Shown here one piece after another: positions 33,592 to 42,741 of a stretch of DNA of 64,000 bases (the stretch's first letter is position 1; every line of letters begins with the position of its first letter). The notes under the pieces were generated by a model. The model was given only the letters and a program-made list of their open reading frames with translations. It had not been told where the DNA came from and searched no databases. The translations under genes were made by a program, and so were the position numbers. This DNA is from Desulfopila aestuarii DSM 18488 (GTDB lineage Bacteria > Desulfobacterota > Desulfobulbia > Desulfobulbales > Desulfocapsaceae). Location: assembly GCF_900143695.1 (NCBI RefSeq), contig NZ_FRFE01000017.1, positions 1-64,000 of the forward strand. Reading direction: 5' to 3'.

Positions 33592-34580
33592 GCCCATCTG
33601 TTCTTTATCCTTTTTGCAACCGCAAGGGTCACATCTTTCCATTTCATTTTACGAATTATTAACTGCGCTTCATGCCCATTCGCTCCGGCCGCAAGCAGCG
33701 ATGCCGGTTCGGCAACGCCCTTGGCACCAACGGCCTTCATAACTGCAGCTGAATAACTTACGTCACCAACACCATTTAATTCGTCCCGCGTAAAAAATGT
33801 TGGATCTACGTTTCTTTTTTTAGCAAAATCGAGAATCCCGGTCTCATCATTTTTCACATCTATCGTCGCAATCCCGGCAATAGCACGTGTGTCAAGCTGG
33901 TGTTTATCACACAACTCAATAAACGATTGTTCTATATCTGTAACCGAGGTTCCTCGGTTACAGCCTACACCGAGATAAAGGTTCTCTGGTATACAACAGA
34001 GACCAGATGATGTCATGTTTTTATTGCAGCTTATAACAATATCGGCATCTTCCGGATTATCACAGGGCTTGAGGTCAAGAGGCAAACCAAGTAACGGAAG
34101 TTCGCTGAAAACGGTGAGAATAGCACCATCAACAAGCTTTGCGGATTTTTCGGTGAGGCGCATTCGATCGGTAACAATTAAACCATTTCGCCTAGCCCAG
34201 AGATCAAGTGCAGTGGCGCCTATCACATCACTTGCGGTTGTAATCACCGATTGCCCACCTGTGATAGTCGCGACCTTATCGGCTAACACATTACCGCCGC
34301 CAAGATGGCCAGAAAGCATGCTGATGGCAAAATGACCTCTCTGATCGACCACCACGATGCAGGGATCAGAAGTTTTATCTTGCAAGAGTGGCGCAATGGA
34401 CCGGACAACAATACCTGTCGCCATGATGCAGATGATTCCCTGATATTCGTACCACACGTCCCGCATGGTATCGGCTATCTTTTTTTGGGCGACAAGGACA
34501 TCACAGTTTGGCAATTCGGCGGCAATACGTTCTGCCAGTTGCCTGCCTTCTGCTGTAATGGAGAGTATGCATAACTTCAT
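33588..34580 (-). CDS. cbiG: Cobalt-precorrin-5A hydrolase
   Basis: Opens the delta-lactone of cobalt-precorrin-5A with loss of acetaldehyde, a step specific to the anaerobic pathway. The 330-residue protein shows the N-terminal domain (GIICIMATGIVVRSIAPLL, about 48-66; GHLGGGNVLAD, about 91-101) and the C-terminal CbiG domain (LGVGCNRGTS, about 205-214, and KNDETGILDFA). It heads the cobalamin run and overlaps cbiH by 4 bases. The 200-base gap upstream carries a large inverted repeat (34721-34769) but no recognisable cobalamin riboswitch. Confidence 0.95.
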   Translation of the reverse strand: MKLCILSITAEGRQLAERIAAELPNCDVLVAQKKIADTMRDVWYEYQGIICIMATGIVVRSIAPLLQDKTSDPCIVVVDQRGHFAISMLSGHLGGGNVLADKVATITGGQSVITTASDVIGATALDLWARRNGLIVTDRMRLTEKSAKLVDGAILTVFSELPLLGLPLDLKPCDNPEDADIVISCNKNMTSSGLCCIPENLYLGVGCNRGTSVTDIEQSFIELCDKHQLDTRAIAGIATIDVKNDETGILDFAKKRNVDPTFFTRDELNGVGDVSYSAAVMKAVGAKGVAEPASLLAAGANGHEAQLIIRKMKWKDVTLAVAKRIKNRWA

Positions 34581-34720
34581 GCTGCGCCTTAACGAAAGAA
34601 AAATATACTACGTTCTCAGCCACCAAGAAAAAGATCAAATACAGCGAGAATAGATAGCATACCTGTGGTGAAGTGCAAGCCTATAGAGCAACAGACAGAT
34701 AGGATAGCGGGTTCTAGTCT

Positions 34721-34769
34721 ATTGCATACAGGTCCGTCCAGAGGGCTTGGGTTCGGACCTGTATGCAAT
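34721..34769. terminator. Perfect 16-bp inverted repeat between the YcaO-TPR gene and cbiG
   Basis: Arms 34721-34736 and 34754-34769 (ATTGCATACAGGTCCG and its reverse complement) with a 17-nt loop, 12 bases beyond the stop of the YcaO-TPR gene. No T-run follows on the minus strand, so classic termination is not assured; it may instead stabilise the mRNA end or act in the cobalamin leader. Confidence 0.5.
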
Positions 34770-34780
34770 GCAATGAACTG

Positions 34781-36535
34781 CTACCCTTTTTTCTCGGCGA
34801 GAAGAGTGCCCAGTTCGTTTCGGGCGAACTCAAGGGATGGGTCCAGGGTCAGGGATATGGTGAAATAGTGAATAGCTTCGTCTTTTTTACCCAGGCGGCT
34901 GTAGTTAACCCCCAGGTTTGCGTAATCGATACCCGAAGCAGGATTGAGATCAACAGCTCGTTTGAAATGGAAAATTGCTTTCTCGAAATCCTGCTGTTTG
35001 AAATAACAGACGCCGAGCATATTATGCATATCCGGGCGTTCGTCGTCCTCAGCAATTCCTTGGCTCAATACAGTGATAGCCTCTTCAAAGAGACCCATCT
35101 CTTTTAAACAATGTCCTTTGTAAGAATATATATAGGGCAAATCTTCAGGTTCCGGCTGAAGCGTCAGCGACCTGTCAAAATGGGCAATAGCTGATTCAGG
35201 AAAACCCATATTGACAAAATTCTTCCCACGATAAAACTCAAGGTAATAAGCTGAAGGCAGCAAATCTTCCATTTGCTGAAGCTTCTTTTCGAGCAGACTA
35301 TTGTCATCAACAAGCTCCACCAACAGCTTAGCCGAGAAAAGGCCGACGTCCTGCACCATTGACCGTTCGCGAAAATGGGCACCTGGAATGATGGTGTACA
35401 GGGCTGGGATATCAAGTTGCTCGTGGGTCACATCGATCATAAAGGCCTGCATGTCTCTTGCTTGTAAAGCATTGATACAGTTTTCGATCTCTACCCGGAT
35501 ATTGTTATCTGAAAGATCGGCCATCTTATGAATAGCGGTGCATTTCGAGGTATCGGTGATATAGGAGACTTCTTCCATCGACAACGGTTTAGGCAGCCCG
35601 GATGCGACATAATTGGATCCACTGTTAAAGTCACCGGCCAGCTGGGCAACTTCGGTCACAGCCCGGATGAGCGCTTTCTCAGGATGCGGAGTGGTGCCGG
35701 CAGTATAGACAATTTCACTTTTGCCGGGAAAGGTCGAGCGGTCAATGGCAAGCGCAGCTACGGTACATATTCCGGTGTCGAGACTGAAATCGCTCAAATA
35801 CATCTCGATGTTGTTTCTGGCGAATTTTTCCAGCAGCTCAACTGCGACCGGATCCTTTACAGAACCAGGATCAATCAGGGGTGTCTCGATTTTCTGATGA
35901 CTGACGAGTGAGCAGACATGGCGCTCAACGATCTCACAGAGACCTTGAAGCGCGGCCTCTTCATAGGTATTACCAGCAGATGGCCCATTAAATTCATTGA
36001 TGGCATAGAACCACGAAAACGGCACAAGCGTCTCTTCACCGGTCGTGACGTTGGTGGCCCATGCCCATTGCATTGGCAGATCTTCCAGCAGTTTTTCAAG
36101 AGTCGCCACCGGGGTCTTTGTATCATGGACAGAAGCCAGCAACAGCTCCATATCCATCACCGGATAACCAGCCTTACGCATATGTTGATAGTCACCGGTA
36201 AGAAAGTTGCCAGGATTGCTTTTATAAGCAAAAAAAGAGAATCGTTCCGCCAACTCCATGCAGGCAGAAGCCTTGGCTTGGCTCGGCGATGCACCCTTAC
36301 CCATCTGTTTCTTGGTTCCGGTCAGTTCACTGGCTCCTTCTGCGCAAACACTGAAATAGACGGGAATGTCAAGTCGTCCATTATCAATTCTGTTTACCTC
36401 GCTCAAGATATTGATATCGAGCTTTTCAATCTGCGCATAAAAACGCTCAAGCGTATCCTCCGGACTGACGGCTTTATCCTGATCCCTGGTAAATGTCTTA
36501 AAACAATCGGAAAATGTGATCAATCTTCTTTTCAT
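34781..36535 (-). CDS. YcaO-domain protein with C-terminal TPR repeats
   Basis: A 584-residue fusion. Residues about 1-410 form a YcaO domain, the ATP-using family that activates peptide amide backbones to make azolines or thioamides and also has accessory roles. The ATP/Mg glutamates appear as KASACMELAERF (E94, E97) and LCEIVERH (E201, E204), with AVTEVAQL near 290. From about 420 the chain has several TPR repeats, so it docks another protein. No E1-like, TfuA or precursor peptide gene is near, so a RiPP role is unsupported; such stand-alone YcaO-TPR proteins have been linked with maturation of other proteins, but the target here is unknown. It precedes the cobalamin run by 200 bases on the same strand. 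Confidence 0.85.
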   Translation of the reverse strand: MKRRLITFSDCFKTFTRDQDKAVSPEDTLERFYAQIEKLDINILSEVNRIDNGRLDIPVYFSVCAEGASELTGTKKQMGKGASPSQAKASACMELAERFSFFAYKSNPGNFLTGDYQHMRKAGYPVMDMELLLASVHDTKTPVATLEKLLEDLPMQWAWATNVTTGEETLVPFSWFYAINEFNGPSAGNTYEEAALQGLCEIVERHVCSLVSHQKIETPLIDPGSVKDPVAVELLEKFARNNIEMYLSDFSLDTGICTVAALAIDRSTFPGKSEIVYTAGTTPHPEKALIRAVTEVAQLAGDFNSGSNYVASGLPKPLSMEEVSYITDTSKCTAIHKMADLSDNNIRVEIENCINALQARDMQAFMIDVTHEQLDIPALYTIIPGAHFRERSMVQDVGLFSAKLLVELVDDNSLLEKKLQQMEDLLPSAYYLEFYRGKNFVNMGFPESAIAHFDRSLTLQPEPEDLPYIYSYKGHCLKEMGLFEEAITVLSQGIAEDDERPDMHNMLGVCYFKQQDFEKAIFHFKRAVDLNPASGIDYANLGVNYSRLGKKDEAIHYFTISLTLDPSLEFARNELGTLLAEKKG

Positions 36536-36709
36536 TATGAAAAACCTTATTTAAATTGCGGTGACAAATTATTTCACTCTTCTACTCATGCACTCATTCA
36601 CACGACTCCACATCTACCACATTGTGGCATCTTTTTCAGCTGAATAGAGATGAGATCAAGGACTATCGATTACCACCCTGAAGGTAACTATCAGTACCTC
36701 ATGATAAAT

Positions 36710-37237
36710 TTACTTCTCCAGGATCTCATATTGCAGGCCACTTTCCGACAGTATCTCCTGGATTCTCGCATGCCATTTTTCGTCAGAAAATGAACAGGTA
36801 ACTCGGCGACTGTCATTTGGGCCCATTTCGATAAAAAGGCCCAGCCTATCCGTCGGCAGAATATCTTCTGCCCGTTTCGACCACTCGATAACCGTCAGGC
36901 CCAATAGATAGAAGTACTCTTCGAATCCGAGATCTATGACTTCGGTCGAATCACTTAATCTATAGAAGTCCATATGGTACATGGGGATGCGTCCAGGATA
37001 CTCGTGAAGTATGGCAAAGGACGGACTGGTCACATAACAGTCAGCAGGAACCTGAAGTCCACGGGCGATGGCCTGGGAAAGCGTGGTCTTGCCAGCTCCG
37101 AGGTCGCCGTCAAGACAGAAGACATCGCCAGGAGAAGCGTTCACGCCGAGAGCGTTCCCAAATTTTTCCGTTTCCTGAGGAGAGGATAGAGTAAAAACGT
37201 AGCTTGCCATATGTGTACAGTTTTGATACTTCGACAT
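36710..37237 (-). CDS. tsaE: tRNA threonylcarbamoyladenosine biosynthesis ATPase TsaE
   Basis: The ATPase that drives the TsaB-TsaD complex in forming t6A at position 37 of ANN-decoding tRNAs. About 175 residues with the family P-loop DGDLGAGKTTLSQAIARGL (about 44-62), the SPSFAILHEYPG segment and HMDFYRL (about 93-99) and VIEWSKRAEDILP (about 117-129). The start is the ATG 37237 or an in-frame ATG ten codons later. tsaB and tsaD are not near. It lies between csp and the YcaO-TPR gene, all on one strand. Confidence 0.95.
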   Translation of the reverse strand: MSKYQNCTHMASYVFTLSSPQETEKFGNALGVNASPGDVFCLDGDLGAGKTTLSQAIARGLQVPADCYVTSPSFAILHEYPGRIPMYHMDFYRLSDSTEVIDLGFEEYFYLLGLTVIEWSKRAEDILPTDRLGLFIEMGPNDSRRVTCSFSDEKWHARIQEILSESGLQYEILEK

Positions 37238-37374
37238 CAATGAACGATTTTTCCATTATAGAAAAACACACGGCCTGAGAACATACAAGGTATAGCCGCT
37301 GATGGCGATGAAAAATTGCCTTACAAACTTCGTCATGTCCGGCTTTCTCCATTCTTGTAATGCTCCGCTTGGCG

Positions 37375-37414
37375 GCACAAAAAAGCCCTGTCCGTTCAGC
37401 AGCGGACAGGGCTT
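37375..37414 (-). terminator. Terminator of the cold-shock gene
   Basis: Arms 37383-37394 and 37403-37414 form a perfect 12-bp stem (CGGACAGGGCTT) with an 8-nt loop. On the minus strand it is followed by a run of six Ts, 31 bases after the csp stop. Confidence 0.9.
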
Positions 37415-37445
37415 AGACAATTTGCATATAGAGTGTAGTGTTTTG

Positions 37446-37661
37446 TCAGTTTATCTTGGCAACATTCTCCGCTTGCAGTCCTTTGTCAGTTTTAGCCACA
37501 GAAAACTCAACAGGTTCTCCTTCTTCAAGGCTGCGGAACCCGTCTCCGTTAATTGCACTGTAATGAACAAAGACATCACCCTGCCCATCAGGTCTTTCCA
37601 GAAATCCATACCCTTTACTGGCATTAAACCATTTAACTTTTCCTTTGACACGATCTGACAT
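37446..37661 (-). CDS. Cold-shock protein (CspA family)
   Basis: A 71-residue single cold-shock domain that binds single-stranded RNA and DNA. The RNP-1 and RNP-2 motifs appear as SKGYGFLE (about 15-22) and DVFVHYSAI (about 29-37), and the opening VKGKVKWFN is typical. The ATG at 37661 has a GGAGG ribosome site. A longer open frame upstream is not needed. It has its own terminator, and the 240-base upstream region may form the regulated leader usual for cold-shock genes, though I cannot show a cold box. Confidence 0.95.
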   Translation of the reverse strand: MSDRVKGKVKWFNASKGYGFLERPDGQGDVFVHYSAINGDGFRSLEEGEPVEFSVAKTDKGLQAENVAKIN

Positions 37662-37900
37662 CCTGCAATCCTCCAATAATTGACATGACGACCCTCGTTC
37701 GCCGCCGGTAACGGGCTGCACCCGCCCAATCCAGTTCCTAACAAACAAAGGAACATATATTTAGATAGCAGATTATTTATTAGGGAGTCAAGTATCATTT
37801 ATGTTTTTTGTGATTCAAACAACAGGTTAAGTAGATGACACGTTCTCATTTTGCAATCATCCAGTTGTCAGAAAAACGGTAGGGCCTCGTTCTGTAATGG

Positions 37901-39688
37901 TTATTTTAACCACCAGGTCATGATCAATTGCAGGGGGGCATAATAATCCGGCAAAACCTCCGGCATTGAAAATTTATTGTGATAGGCAATCCGGTGGCCA
38001 CTCATATACCAGTTAGGGACAAGGTAATAGCCGTACCAGAGCACTCGATCCAGCGCTCTGCTTGCTGCAACGAGCTCCTCCTGATTACCTGCATAAATAA
38101 TTTTATCGATGAGATAGTCGACGGCTTTGGATTTGATGCCGGCATAATTGTTAGACCCCGGTTGATCTGCAGCCTCAGAATGCCAGAAGTTACGCTGCTC
38201 ATTCCCAGGCGACTGCGACTGACCATAGGCCGCGACTATCATATCAAAATCAAAACTCTTCAACCGCTCCGTATAGAGCGTTGAGTCTATCGTCCTGTAG
38301 CTGACCTTCATACCGAGCTTTTCGAGATTTCCTACATAGGCGGCCATAACTCTCTCAAAAGAAGGGTTGACGAGGATGATCTCAAAAGCAAACGGCTCGC
38401 CATTCTTATTGACAAGAACGCCATCTTTAATTGAGTATCCGGCATCTTTCAGTAATGCCATCGCTTCACGCAGATTTTTCCTTAATCCAGCCGTTCCGTC
38501 CGTCACCGGTGCCTTGAGCGGCGTAGTGAACACCTCCGGGGGCAACTCATTTTTATATGTCGAGAGATATTCGAGTTCAAGTCCTTCTGGCAAACCTGTT
38601 GCCGCCAGATACGAGTTGCTGAAAAAAGATTCGGAACGTGTATACTGGCCATAAAACAGGGCGTTATTGGTCCACTCAAAGTCGAGGGCGAGGCCAATGG
38701 CCTTTCGCACCTTTTTGTCCTGGAACATTGGCTTTCTGGTATTCATAAGAAAGCCCTGCATCCCTGCGTTATTGTGGTGCGGGAACAGTTTCTTCACTAA
38801 TTCTTTCGATTCAAAGCGCGGTCCCTCCAGATCACGAGCCCATTGTTTTGCAATGTTGACCGAAAGCACATCAAACTCACCGGCCTTGAACGCCTCAACC
38901 GCAACAACCTGATCTTTGTAATATTTCACCGTAATCGTGTCGTAATTAAACATCCCCTTACGTGTTGGATGATTTCTCGCCCAGTATTCAGGGTTCCGTT
39001 TATAGGTGATTGCCCTCCCCTGCTCAACCTTATCGACAACATAAGGACCCGAACCAATGGGCGGGGTCAGAAACTCCGCCTCGCCAGCATCTCCGGGAAA
39101 ACTGTTTTTCGAGAATATTGGAATCTGGCATGCGATCATCGGCAACTCTCGATTGGCCTTGCTGAATAGAAATCTGATTCTGGTGGCATCGACAATTTCC
39201 GAACCTGAAATATCACGATAGTAATACGGGTAGAATGGATGCACTGTCGGACCCTTCAGAGTAGCCAGCGAATACGCAACATCCTCAACGGTCACCGGTG
39301 TGCCGTCGGAAAATCTCGCATCGGGATGAAGAGTGAAGGTCATCGACATTTTATCCTCGGCAACCGCGATATCTTTTGCGATGAGACCATACTCAGAAAA
39401 TGGTTCGTCGAGACTGGCAACAGCAAGGGGATCGAAAACAAATGTTTCAAGTCCATACGGTTCCTGCCCTTTCAGGGTAAAAGGATTCATCTTGTCAAAA
39501 CCGCCGATATCATGCAGGACAAGCTTTCCACCAACTTTCGCCAAGGGAGAACTATAGGAGAACTGTTGAAAGTCCGCGGGATATTTCAATGCACCATTCA
39601 TCGACAAGCCATGTGCACCCCAAGACGGAGAAGGAACACCCATGGCTATACAAATAAGAACACTAGATATCGCAACCAGATAACGCAT
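37901..39688 (-). CDS. Periplasmic solute-binding protein, family 5 (peptide ABC transport, YejA-like)
   Basis: A 595-residue exported binding protein of the family 5 (oligopeptide/nickel) type, closest in layout to YejA: a signal peptide ending near SPSWGA (about 20-25), FNPF-like start (KMNPFTLKG), FTLHPDARFSDGTPVTVEDVAYSL (domain signature, about 118-140) and a C-terminal ALDRVLWYGYYLVPNWY segment. It would deliver peptides to an ABC importer, but no permease or ATPase gene is adjacent in the window, so it may act with a system encoded elsewhere. AGGAGAATGTT precedes the ATG. Confidence 0.85.
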   Translation of the reverse strand: MRYLVAISSVLICIAMGVPSPSWGAHGLSMNGALKYPADFQQFSYSSPLAKVGGKLVLHDIGGFDKMNPFTLKGQEPYGLETFVFDPLAVASLDEPFSEYGLIAKDIAVAEDKMSMTFTLHPDARFSDGTPVTVEDVAYSLATLKGPTVHPFYPYYYRDISGSEIVDATRIRFLFSKANRELPMIACQIPIFSKNSFPGDAGEAEFLTPPIGSGPYVVDKVEQGRAITYKRNPEYWARNHPTRKGMFNYDTITVKYYKDQVVAVEAFKAGEFDVLSVNIAKQWARDLEGPRFESKELVKKLFPHHNNAGMQGFLMNTRKPMFQDKKVRKAIGLALDFEWTNNALFYGQYTRSESFFSNSYLAATGLPEGLELEYLSTYKNELPPEVFTTPLKAPVTDGTAGLRKNLREAMALLKDAGYSIKDGVLVNKNGEPFAFEIILVNPSFERVMAAYVGNLEKLGMKVSYRTIDSTLYTERLKSFDFDMIVAAYGQSQSPGNEQRNFWHSEAADQPGSNNYAGIKSKAVDYLIDKIIYAGNQEELVAASRALDRVLWYGYYLVPNWYMSGHRIAYHNKFSMPEVLPDYYAPLQLIMTWWLK

Positions 39689-40001
39689 AACATTCTCCTG
39701 AAAACAAAGAGCTGTGGTGATAATTTGAGATAAAACTCCGAAAAATCATCAAGAATAATCTTCTCGTCAGAATACCACTTTTGCGGTATTATGTCGAATT
39801 CACATGTTTATTTGTTACCGTTTCAACCGAAGGTACTGCAACACACAACATATCACGTAGAAGATACCCTGCCGCACATCAATGTATCGGTTTTTTCGAC
39901 GCAGAGGAAACCGAAGGTTGAGCTGAGTACTCTGCACAATGACTGTGCGTTGCGCACGCTACAGTGCTTATTTACGAGTTCATTATTTTTGGAGTTTACC
40001 C
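39689..40001. promoter_or_regulatory. Divergent promoter region between the binding protein and leuC
   Basis: About 310 bases that must hold promoters for both directions. A small interrupted palindrome, AATACC and GGTATT (39771-39790), is the only structure I note. I do not see a leucine leader peptide or T-box. Confidence 0.35.
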
Positions 40002-41291
40002 ATGGGAAAAACCATAGCTGAAAAAATTTTTGCGGCCCATCTCAAGGACCAGCCGTCTCCGGAAAATATGGTGCTGAATCTCGATGTGGTTATGTGTCAT
40101 GAGATCACCACCCCGATCGCTATCATGGATCTTGTCGAAAAAGGCATGGACCAGGTATTCGACCCAACAAAAATCAAGGCCGTTATCGACCACGTCACCC
40201 CCGCCAAGGATTCCAAGACCGCCATGCAGGGAAAAATCATGCGCGATTGGGCCAAACGCCACAATATCAAAGATTTTTTTGATATTGGTGAAAACGGTGT
40301 CTGTCATGCGCTTTTCCCGGAGAAAGGATTTGTCCGCCCGGGCTACACAGTCATTATGGGCGACTCCCACACCTGCACCCACGGAGCATTTGGCGCCTTT
40401 GCCGCCGGCGTTGGCACTACTGATCTCGAGGTCGGTATCTACAAAGGTGTTTGTTCTTTCCGTGCTCCGAAAACCATGAAGATCGTCCTGGAAGGTAGCC
40501 TCGCCCAAGGCGTAACAGCCAAGGATGTCATTCTCGCCATTATCAAAAAAATCACAGTGAACGGCGCCACCGATAAAATTATCGAGTTTGTCGGTCCGGT
40601 AGTCGACAAGATGACCATGGCTGCCAGAATGACTCTGTGCAACATGGCCGTCGAGGCCGGCGGCACCTGCGGGATCTGCCTGCCCGATCGGGTAACAGCA
40701 GAGTACCTCTGGCCATTTATTCAAGGCGAATTCGCTACTATCGACGACGCTGTAAGTGAATACACCAAATGGCATTCCGACCCTGACGCTGCCTATGAGC
40801 AGGTTATTACCATCGATGTCTCCAGCCTCACCCCGCAGGTCACTCATGGCTTCAAGCCGGATCAGGTCAAAGACGTCACCGAACTCGCAGGATCGCCCAT
40901 TGATCAGGTCTATATCGGCTCCTGTACCAACGGTCGCATTGAGGATCTGCGTGATGCCGCGAGTATCCTGAAAGGCAAAAAACTTGCCCCAGGCGTACGC
41001 GGTATCGTCACCCCTGCCACCCCGTTGATTTACAGCCAGGCCCTTGAAGAAGGCATTATCAAGATCTTTATGGATGCTGGATTTTGTGTTCTCAACCCGA
41101 CCTGTGGCGCCTGCCTTGGCATGAGTTCCGGTGTTCTGGCTGAAGGAGAGGTGTGTGCCTCAACGACCAACAGAAACTTCAATGGCAGAATGGGCAAAGG
41201 CGGCATGGTCCACCTCATGAGCCCCTTCTCCGCTGCTGCCGCTGCTGTGGCAGGCACCATTGTCGATCCGCGACCATATCTCAACAAGTAA
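40002..41291 (+). CDS. leuC: 3-isopropylmalate dehydratase large subunit
   Basis: With LeuD, isomerises 2-isopropylmalate to 3-isopropylmalate in leucine synthesis through a [4Fe-4S] cluster. The 429-residue protein is the short (archaeal/anaerobe-type) form. Visible motifs are MGDSHTCTHGAFG (about 119-131), the cluster cysteine in GSCTNGR (about 306-312) and the pair in NPTCGACLG (about 366-374). I start at the ATG 40002 with TTGGAG upstream; the open frame extends 21 codons further but without family similarity. It is 11 bases from leuD, with which it forms an operon. leuA and leuB are not in the window. Confidence 0.95.
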   Translation: MGKTIAEKIFAAHLKDQPSPENMVLNLDVVMCHEITTPIAIMDLVEKGMDQVFDPTKIKAVIDHVTPAKDSKTAMQGKIMRDWAKRHNIKDFFDIGENGVCHALFPEKGFVRPGYTVIMGDSHTCTHGAFGAFAAGVGTTDLEVGIYKGVCSFRAPKTMKIVLEGSLAQGVTAKDVILAIIKKITVNGATDKIIEFVGPVVDKMTMAARMTLCNMAVEAGGTCGICLPDRVTAEYLWPFIQGEFATIDDAVSEYTKWHSDPDAAYEQVITIDVSSLTPQVTHGFKPDQVKDVTELAGSPIDQVYIGSCTNGRIEDLRDAASILKGKKLAPGVRGIVTPATPLIYSQALEEGIIKIFMDAGFCVLNPTCGACLGMSSGVLAEGEVCASTTNRNFNGRMGKGGMVHLMSPFSAAAAAVAGTIVDPRPYLNK

Positions 41292-41302
41292 GAGGCGTAC
41301 CT

Positions 41303-41833
41303 ATGAAACAGTTTGGTGGACCCACAATTTTTTTCGATAGAAGTGATATCAATACAGACGAGATCATTCCGGCAAAATATCTGACGGAGATCACAAAAAC
41401 CGCTCTCAAACCACACCTGCTTGAAGATCTCCTGCTTGACGGTAAGGCATTTGATCCGGCATCTGGCGAACTGCAGCAGGCAAATGTCGTTGTGGCGCGA
41501 GCTAACTTTGGTTGCGGCTCTTCACGTGAACATGCTGTCTGGGCATTTGAAGTCAATGATATCAACGTTATTATCGCCGAAAGCTTTGCCAGAATATTCA
41601 GGCAAAATATGTTTAACTGCGGAATTCTGGCAATTGAGCTTCCCAAAGAAGATATTGATAAACTTTTCGCTCTCTCAGGCAGTGTAAATATTGCAGTTGA
41701 TCTTACTGACTGCAAAATGACCGCTACCTCGTCATCTGGTGAAAAAGCGATCTGCAGCTTTACCCTCAACGCCTTCGACAAGGATTTGGTGGGCGCAGGC
41801 GGCTGGCTGGCCTATGCTGACCAAAGATATTGA
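41303..41833 (+). CDS. leuD: 3-isopropylmalate dehydratase small subunit
   Basis: The swivel-domain partner of LeuC. The 176-residue protein has DRSDINTDEIIPAKYL at the N-terminus, the substrate-specificity loop region and GCGSSREHAVWAF (about 72-84). The start is the ATG 41303 with a weak AGAGG upstream; a longer frame runs back into leuC and is not used. It shares a transcript with leuC and ends before a strong terminator (41879-41917). Its short form matches the short LeuC; these pairs can overlap with homoaconitase in substrate range, so the leucine role is likely but not certain. Confidence 0.95.
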   Translation: MKQFGGPTIFFDRSDINTDEIIPAKYLTEITKTALKPHLLEDLLLDGKAFDPASGELQQANVVVARANFGCGSSREHAVWAFEVNDINVIIAESFARIFRQNMFNCGILAIELPKEDIDKLFALSGSVNIAVDLTDCKMTATSSSGEKAICSFTLNAFDKDLVGAGGWLAYADQRY

Positions 41834-41878
41834 TAGCGATTCTGTAACAGAAAATCTGTCAAGCAAATAAATAAAAGG

Positions 41879-41917
41879 GCGTAAGCGGCAATTCAGCCAC
41901 TTACGCTCTTTTTTTGT
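41879..41917 (+). terminator. Terminator of leuCD
   Basis: Stem GCGTAAGCGGC (41879-41889) with GCCACTTACGC (41896-41906), one mismatch, 6-nt loop, followed by a T-run of seven or more. Confidence 0.9.
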
Positions 41918-42086
41918 TTATATCTGGGCTTTTGTGAAATGACGATTTTCGATTAAAATCAAAAATCAAGGCATGCAAAAAGATTTACCACAGGCATATG
42001 CATAGTATTCCGAGGATTAGATTTTGAGCATAAAGCCGGGCTTGAACGAAAAGGCCATTTTGCCATTGGTTCATCTGCAACAATTT

Positions 42087-42593
42087 TCACCCACAGTTAC
42101 ATACAGTCTCAACCCTGACAGGTGAACGCAAGGTTTGCAGGACAACGCAATACCTTTCAGTAAGTTCCAATAATTTTGAAATTTTCTCAGGAGGTGCAGG
42201 CGAATCGAGTTCAATGAATAACCGAATTTCCCTAAACCCAACGGGTACCTCCTTTGAGATACCGAGCGTACCGCGAAAATCAAGATCACCTTCCGCACGA
42301 ATCGAACCACTTTGGAAAGGAATTTCAAGAGCAGTTGCCACAGCAGAAAGAGTGACACCGGCACAAGCGACTAGGGCTTGAAGCAGCATATCTCCAGAGC
42401 ACGCTTGCAAACCCGATCCCCCTGTAGCTGTATGAAGGCCAGCTTCTATCAGTGCCTTGCCAGTACTGATACTACAAGATACATCTTCACCAATCCTTCC
42501 TTCAGCATGAAGAGTGTACAATGCAGAATCAGGCGATTGACTATACTGCTCCTTTAAGGGAGCCTGTTTTGATCTAAGCTCTTCACTGTTCAT
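42087..42593 (-). CDS. OsmC/Ohr family protein
   Basis: A 168-residue protein of the OsmC/Ohr superfamily, thiol peroxidases that reduce organic or inorganic hydroperoxides. The first catalytic cysteine region is CSGDMLLQALVACAGVTL (about 92-109), and the second is in a RYCVVLQT context (about 147-154). It has about 30 extra N-terminal residues. A GAGGATATG ribosome site precedes the ATG. Some OsmC-like proteins are not peroxidases, so the substrate is open. It is a lone gene between leuCD and the MFS exporter. Confidence 0.85.
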   Translation of the reverse strand: MNSEELRSKQAPLKEQYSQSPDSALYTLHAEGRIGEDVSCSISTGKALIEAGLHTATGGSGLQACSGDMLLQALVACAGVTLSAVATALEIPFQSGSIRAEGDLDFRGTLGISKEVPVGFREIRLFIELDSPAPPEKISKLLELTERYCVVLQTLRSPVRVETVCNCG

Positions 42594-42741
42594 AACATAT
42601 CCTCTTTTAGGCTGACGTGCGCAATATGTTACAAGACTGCATCATGACGTATTAATCAGATAGCAGAAAGACTCTCTCCCAGTCTCAGGACTCCCTCCCA
42701 TAAGGACCTTATACTTGGAGTATCCCTACGCCTCGATCATA

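Noticed and set aside
34581-34780. Cobalamin riboswitch upstream of cbiG
   Set aside because: I looked for the B12 box and the conserved GCCACTG-type core on the minus strand and found none; only an inverted repeat is present.
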